Of a stretch of 39,256 bases of DNA, positions 37,611 to 39,256 are shown in pieces. The notes beneath the pieces were generated by a model. That model was not told the origin of the DNA, made no database searches, and saw only the letters and a program-made list of their open reading frames with translations. Origin of the DNA: a virus; IMG/VR virus record IMGVR_UViG_3300042384_000945, positions 1 to 39,256 of that record. The stretch is one strand, 5' to 3'. Made by a program: the position numbers and the translations under genes. Position 1 is the first letter of the stretch. Each line of letters begins with the position of its first letter.

Positions 37611-38221
37611 TGCAAAACATAGAAATTATATCAGTACACTATAAAACTCCAGATTTAATTTACAATCAATATAAATCTGTTAGGAATTTTTATCCAGACT
37701 TAACATATCAAATTATAGATGGAAGTGATAATAATGTAAAATACTTTGAGAATCTTGAAAATGATGATAAAAATTTTAACGTAAAAAGATTTGGTTATAA
37801 TATCCATCACGGGCCTGGGATGGATTATGCGATAAAAAACTCAAATTATGAATATCAATTAATACTGGACAGTGATGTTTCATTAAAAAATAATGTTATT
37901 GAACATCTTTTTGATAATTTTAAAGGATATGCAACAGGTAAATTAATAATGGTTGACTCAACTGGACACGAAATGTGGCAAAAAAAAGAAGAAAACCCTA
38001 ATAATTTTATATATAGTTATGTACACCCATATTGTATGCTAATAAAAAAAAGTGAGTATCTAAAATACAAACCTTTCAAAAAACATGGGGCACCTTGTAT
38101 TGATGCGATGATAGACATTTATAACAATAATCAAACAAACCAATTATGTGGTGTACAAATTGAAGACCTTGTTGACTTAAAAATCAGAGGTACTAGATCT
38201 GTATGGGGTATTAATCTATAA
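37610..38221 (+). CDS. GT2-type glycosyltransferase
   Basis: 203 residues from the ATG at 37610. ISVHYKTPDLIYNQYKSVRN is a GT-A N-terminal strand and helix; YQLILDSDVSLKNN contains the DSD metal-binding motif; HHGPGMDYAIKNSNY is the typical nucleotide-sugar loop preceding it. Short for GT2, with no membrane segment, so it may use a soluble acceptor. Its 3' end overlaps the convergent rhamnan-type gene by 11 nt. Confidence 0.8.
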   Translation: MQNIEIISVHYKTPDLIYNQYKSVRNFYPDLTYQIIDGSDNNVKYFENLENDDKNFNVKRFGYNIHHGPGMDYAIKNSNYEYQLILDSDVSLKNNVIEHLFDNFKGYATGKLIMVDSTGHEMWQKKEENPNNFIYSYVHPYCMLIKKSEYLKYKPFKKHGAPCIDAMIDIYNNNQTNQLCGVQIEDLVDLKIRGTRSVWGINL

Positions 38222-39089
38222 TTAAAAGTTCTTGGTTTTCATTATAAACCATAGACCCAAAAATTCTTTCCATTGCGTGATTTGGTGATGGTTCAAAAAC
38301 GTAACCTTGGGGTAAAATGTTAAGTAACATTTCAATAGTGTCGTCAGTTAAATATTTTTTAAGAATCTCACCCCTAACCCAAAATATAGTCCCCCCAACA
38401 AATTTAGTTGTGTTCAAATGGGTTGGTATACCTAAAATTGGAAATATTTTTTCCATTTCGTTTAAATTTATATTAAAATTTTCATATTTCCTAAACCCTA
38501 CCATACCACACATTTTATTATCTTTAAATTCTTTGAGTATAGAATTAACTTGTGTTTCATTTTTTAAAACACCATTCATTAAATCATTAAACCATTTAGT
38601 ACCAACTTTATTAGCGTCTTCTTTTCCAATTCGTTTTGAAACTAAAGATGGGTTATCAATACTCCCCAAACCAGCCTTTGTGTGTATTTTTAAAATTAAG
38701 TCAACATCTTTAGGTACTTTTTTATATGTGTATAAAAAACCACCAACATCAACACCTTTATTTGGTGAAAGTAATATGTTAACATCTGATTTGTATTTTT
38801 TCAATTTACTAATAATTTCTAAATTACCCTTTGAATAAAACCTACCTTCTTTTTCACCGTGTTTTAAATAATGATTAATTGCTTTTTCGTATGTGTTTTT
38901 GTTGGTTTTTTTCAGATCATCGTAATAAGAGAAATAAAACTCCCAGTCAAAATTATAAGGTATGTTTCTTTCATCTTTTACTGGAAGATTAACAAATAAT
39001 AAATAATCACGATTTAAATTATCTAAATATTTTTTAATTTCATCCCACATATCAATATGATATAAATGAACACAAACCGCTATCTTCAT
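38211..39089 (-). CDS. RgpF-like glycosyltransferase (rhamnan synthesis F family)
   Basis: 292 residues from the ATG at 39089; an in-frame TTG 24 nt upstream is unlikely since it would enclose the TATTTAT element. IAVCVHLYHIDMWDEIKKYL, NKGVDVGGFLYTYKKVPKDV, LILKIHTKAG, then TKFVGGTIFWVRGEIL and PNHAMERIFG are the successive signatures of the RgpF family that builds rhamnose-glucose polysaccharides. An extra segment FYFSYYDDLKK, HYLKHGEKEGRFY near the N-terminus is a short PDLxxxG..HYxxxGxxEGR-type module. Cytoplasmic; suggests modification of a surface polysaccharide. Confidence 0.83.
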   Translation of the reverse strand: MKIAVCVHLYHIDMWDEIKKYLDNLNRDYLLFVNLPVKDERNIPYNFDWEFYFSYYDDLKKTNKNTYEKAINHYLKHGEKEGRFYSKGNLEIISKLKKYKSDVNILLSPNKGVDVGGFLYTYKKVPKDVDLILKIHTKAGLGSIDNPSLVSKRIGKEDANKVGTKWFNDLMNGVLKNETQVNSILKEFKDNKMCGMVGFRKYENFNINLNEMEKIFPILGIPTHLNTTKFVGGTIFWVRGEILKKYLTDDTIEMLLNILPQGYVFEPSPNHAMERIFGSMVYNENQELLIID

Positions 39090-39093
39090 ACAT

Positions 39094-39100
39094 ATAAATA
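39094..39100 (-). promoter_or_regulatory. TATTTAT element at a leaderless start
   Basis: Coding-strand GTCTATTTATATGTATG, 4 nt before the ATG at 39089. Confidence 0.5.
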
Positions 39101-39104
39101 GACC

Positions 39105-39139
39105 AAAAAACAAAATAGGAACCGAAGTTCCTATTTTGC
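39105..39139 (-). terminator. Terminator with UUCG loop
   Basis: Minus-strand AAAATAGGAAC-UUCG-GTTCCTATTTT arms followed by T6. Ends a minus-strand transcript entering from beyond the window. Confidence 0.85.
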
Positions 39140-39228
39140 TAGATAACTGAACACCCCCTTCTTTTGTAAGGTTTATCCTTACAAGGTAACTACACCTCGT
39201 AAGTATTTTTAAGACATCAACCTATCTT
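39140..39228 (-). ncRNA. Structured RNA element with competing hairpins
   Basis: Minus strand only: CUUACGAGG can pair fully with CCUUGUAAG (one G-U), or the second segment can pair with CCUUACAA as UUGUAAGG-AUAAA-CCUUACAA; they exclude each other. AGAUAG and UUAUCU can close the whole ~85-nt element. A UUCG terminator follows. Fits an attenuator or small RNA. Confidence 0.45.
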
Positions 39229-39256
39229 ATTTATTAAATTAAGTTCTTTTAAACTT
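39228..39256 (+). promoter_or_regulatory. Forward TATTTAT element and boxA-like string at the window edge
   Basis: TATTTAT at 39228-39234, then AAGTTCTTTTAA, one base from the boxA-like AGTTCTTTGAA. May head another stable RNA beyond the window. Confidence 0.35.

Noticed and set aside
1-39256. CRISPR array or insertion sequence
   Set aside because: No regularly spaced repeats with unique spacers, no transposase and no terminal inverted repeats with target duplication were seen.
1-39256. Recoded genetic code (UAA as sense), suggested by the UUA tRNA-like element
   Set aside because: All recognised genes end at standard stops, including UAA at many, and no in-frame UAA occurs inside conserved domains.

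Overview
The window looks like part of a large, AT-rich, T4-like (gp23/gp20/gp17-type) tailed phage that infects a member of the Bacteroidota, probably aquatic Flavobacteriia. Phage evidence: recognisable T4-type head genes (gp23 capsid, gp22 scaffold, gp21 prohead protease, gp20 portal, gp17 large terminase) run in T4-like order on the minus strand. Host evidence: genes lack Shine-Dalgarno sequences and start behind A-rich leaders; several promoters match the Bacteroidota pattern TTG-N20-TAnnTTTG; stable-RNA leaders carry the boxA-like GTTCTTTGA; the tmRNA has the CUGGC tag-entry context of Bacteroidota.

Layout. 1-18.6 kb (minus): head and virion module from capsid back to terminase, with an HNH-containing intein in the portal, a repeat-rich fibre ending in a DUF1566 domain with a GC-rich candidate DGR variable region, and several acidic or lysine-rich virion candidates. 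18.6-22.9 kb: a UVR-motif protein and, divergently, a ClpC-type AAA+ unfoldase whose gene is physically broken at the Walker A motif by an atypically split intein, with a free-standing PD-(D/E)XK-like homing endonuclease between the halves. 22.9-27.9 kb: OmpA-like protein, M20-type metallopeptidase, a complete tmRNA gene, a rhomboid protease and two small cargo-like proteins. 27.9-32.3 kb: an ~0.9 kb highly structured non-coding RNA, an M15-type peptidase, a GAF-like membrane protein, a Pam3-gp28-type holin, a short structured RNA and a ~1 kb tRNA/tRNA-like operon. 32.3-35.1 kb: small proteins, SmpB and a DUF2927 protein. 35.1-39.1 kb: three glycosyltransferase genes, then a structured RNA element at the edge.

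How it may work together. tmRNA, SmpB, a ClpC that keeps the VGF ClpP-docking loop, and a UVR adaptor candidate could form a phage-encoded ribosome-rescue and proteolysis pathway with a non-standard tag. Two promoter classes are visible: host-type promoters before stable RNAs and a few genes, and a recurring TATTTAT element 4-40 nt before more than twenty genes (likely phage late promoter). Several proteins share an N-terminal leader ending in hydrophobic-x-Glu, which resembles T4 capsid-targeting sequences cleaved by gp21.

Limits: all assignments come from reading sequence and remembered family features; no database search or RNA folding was run.
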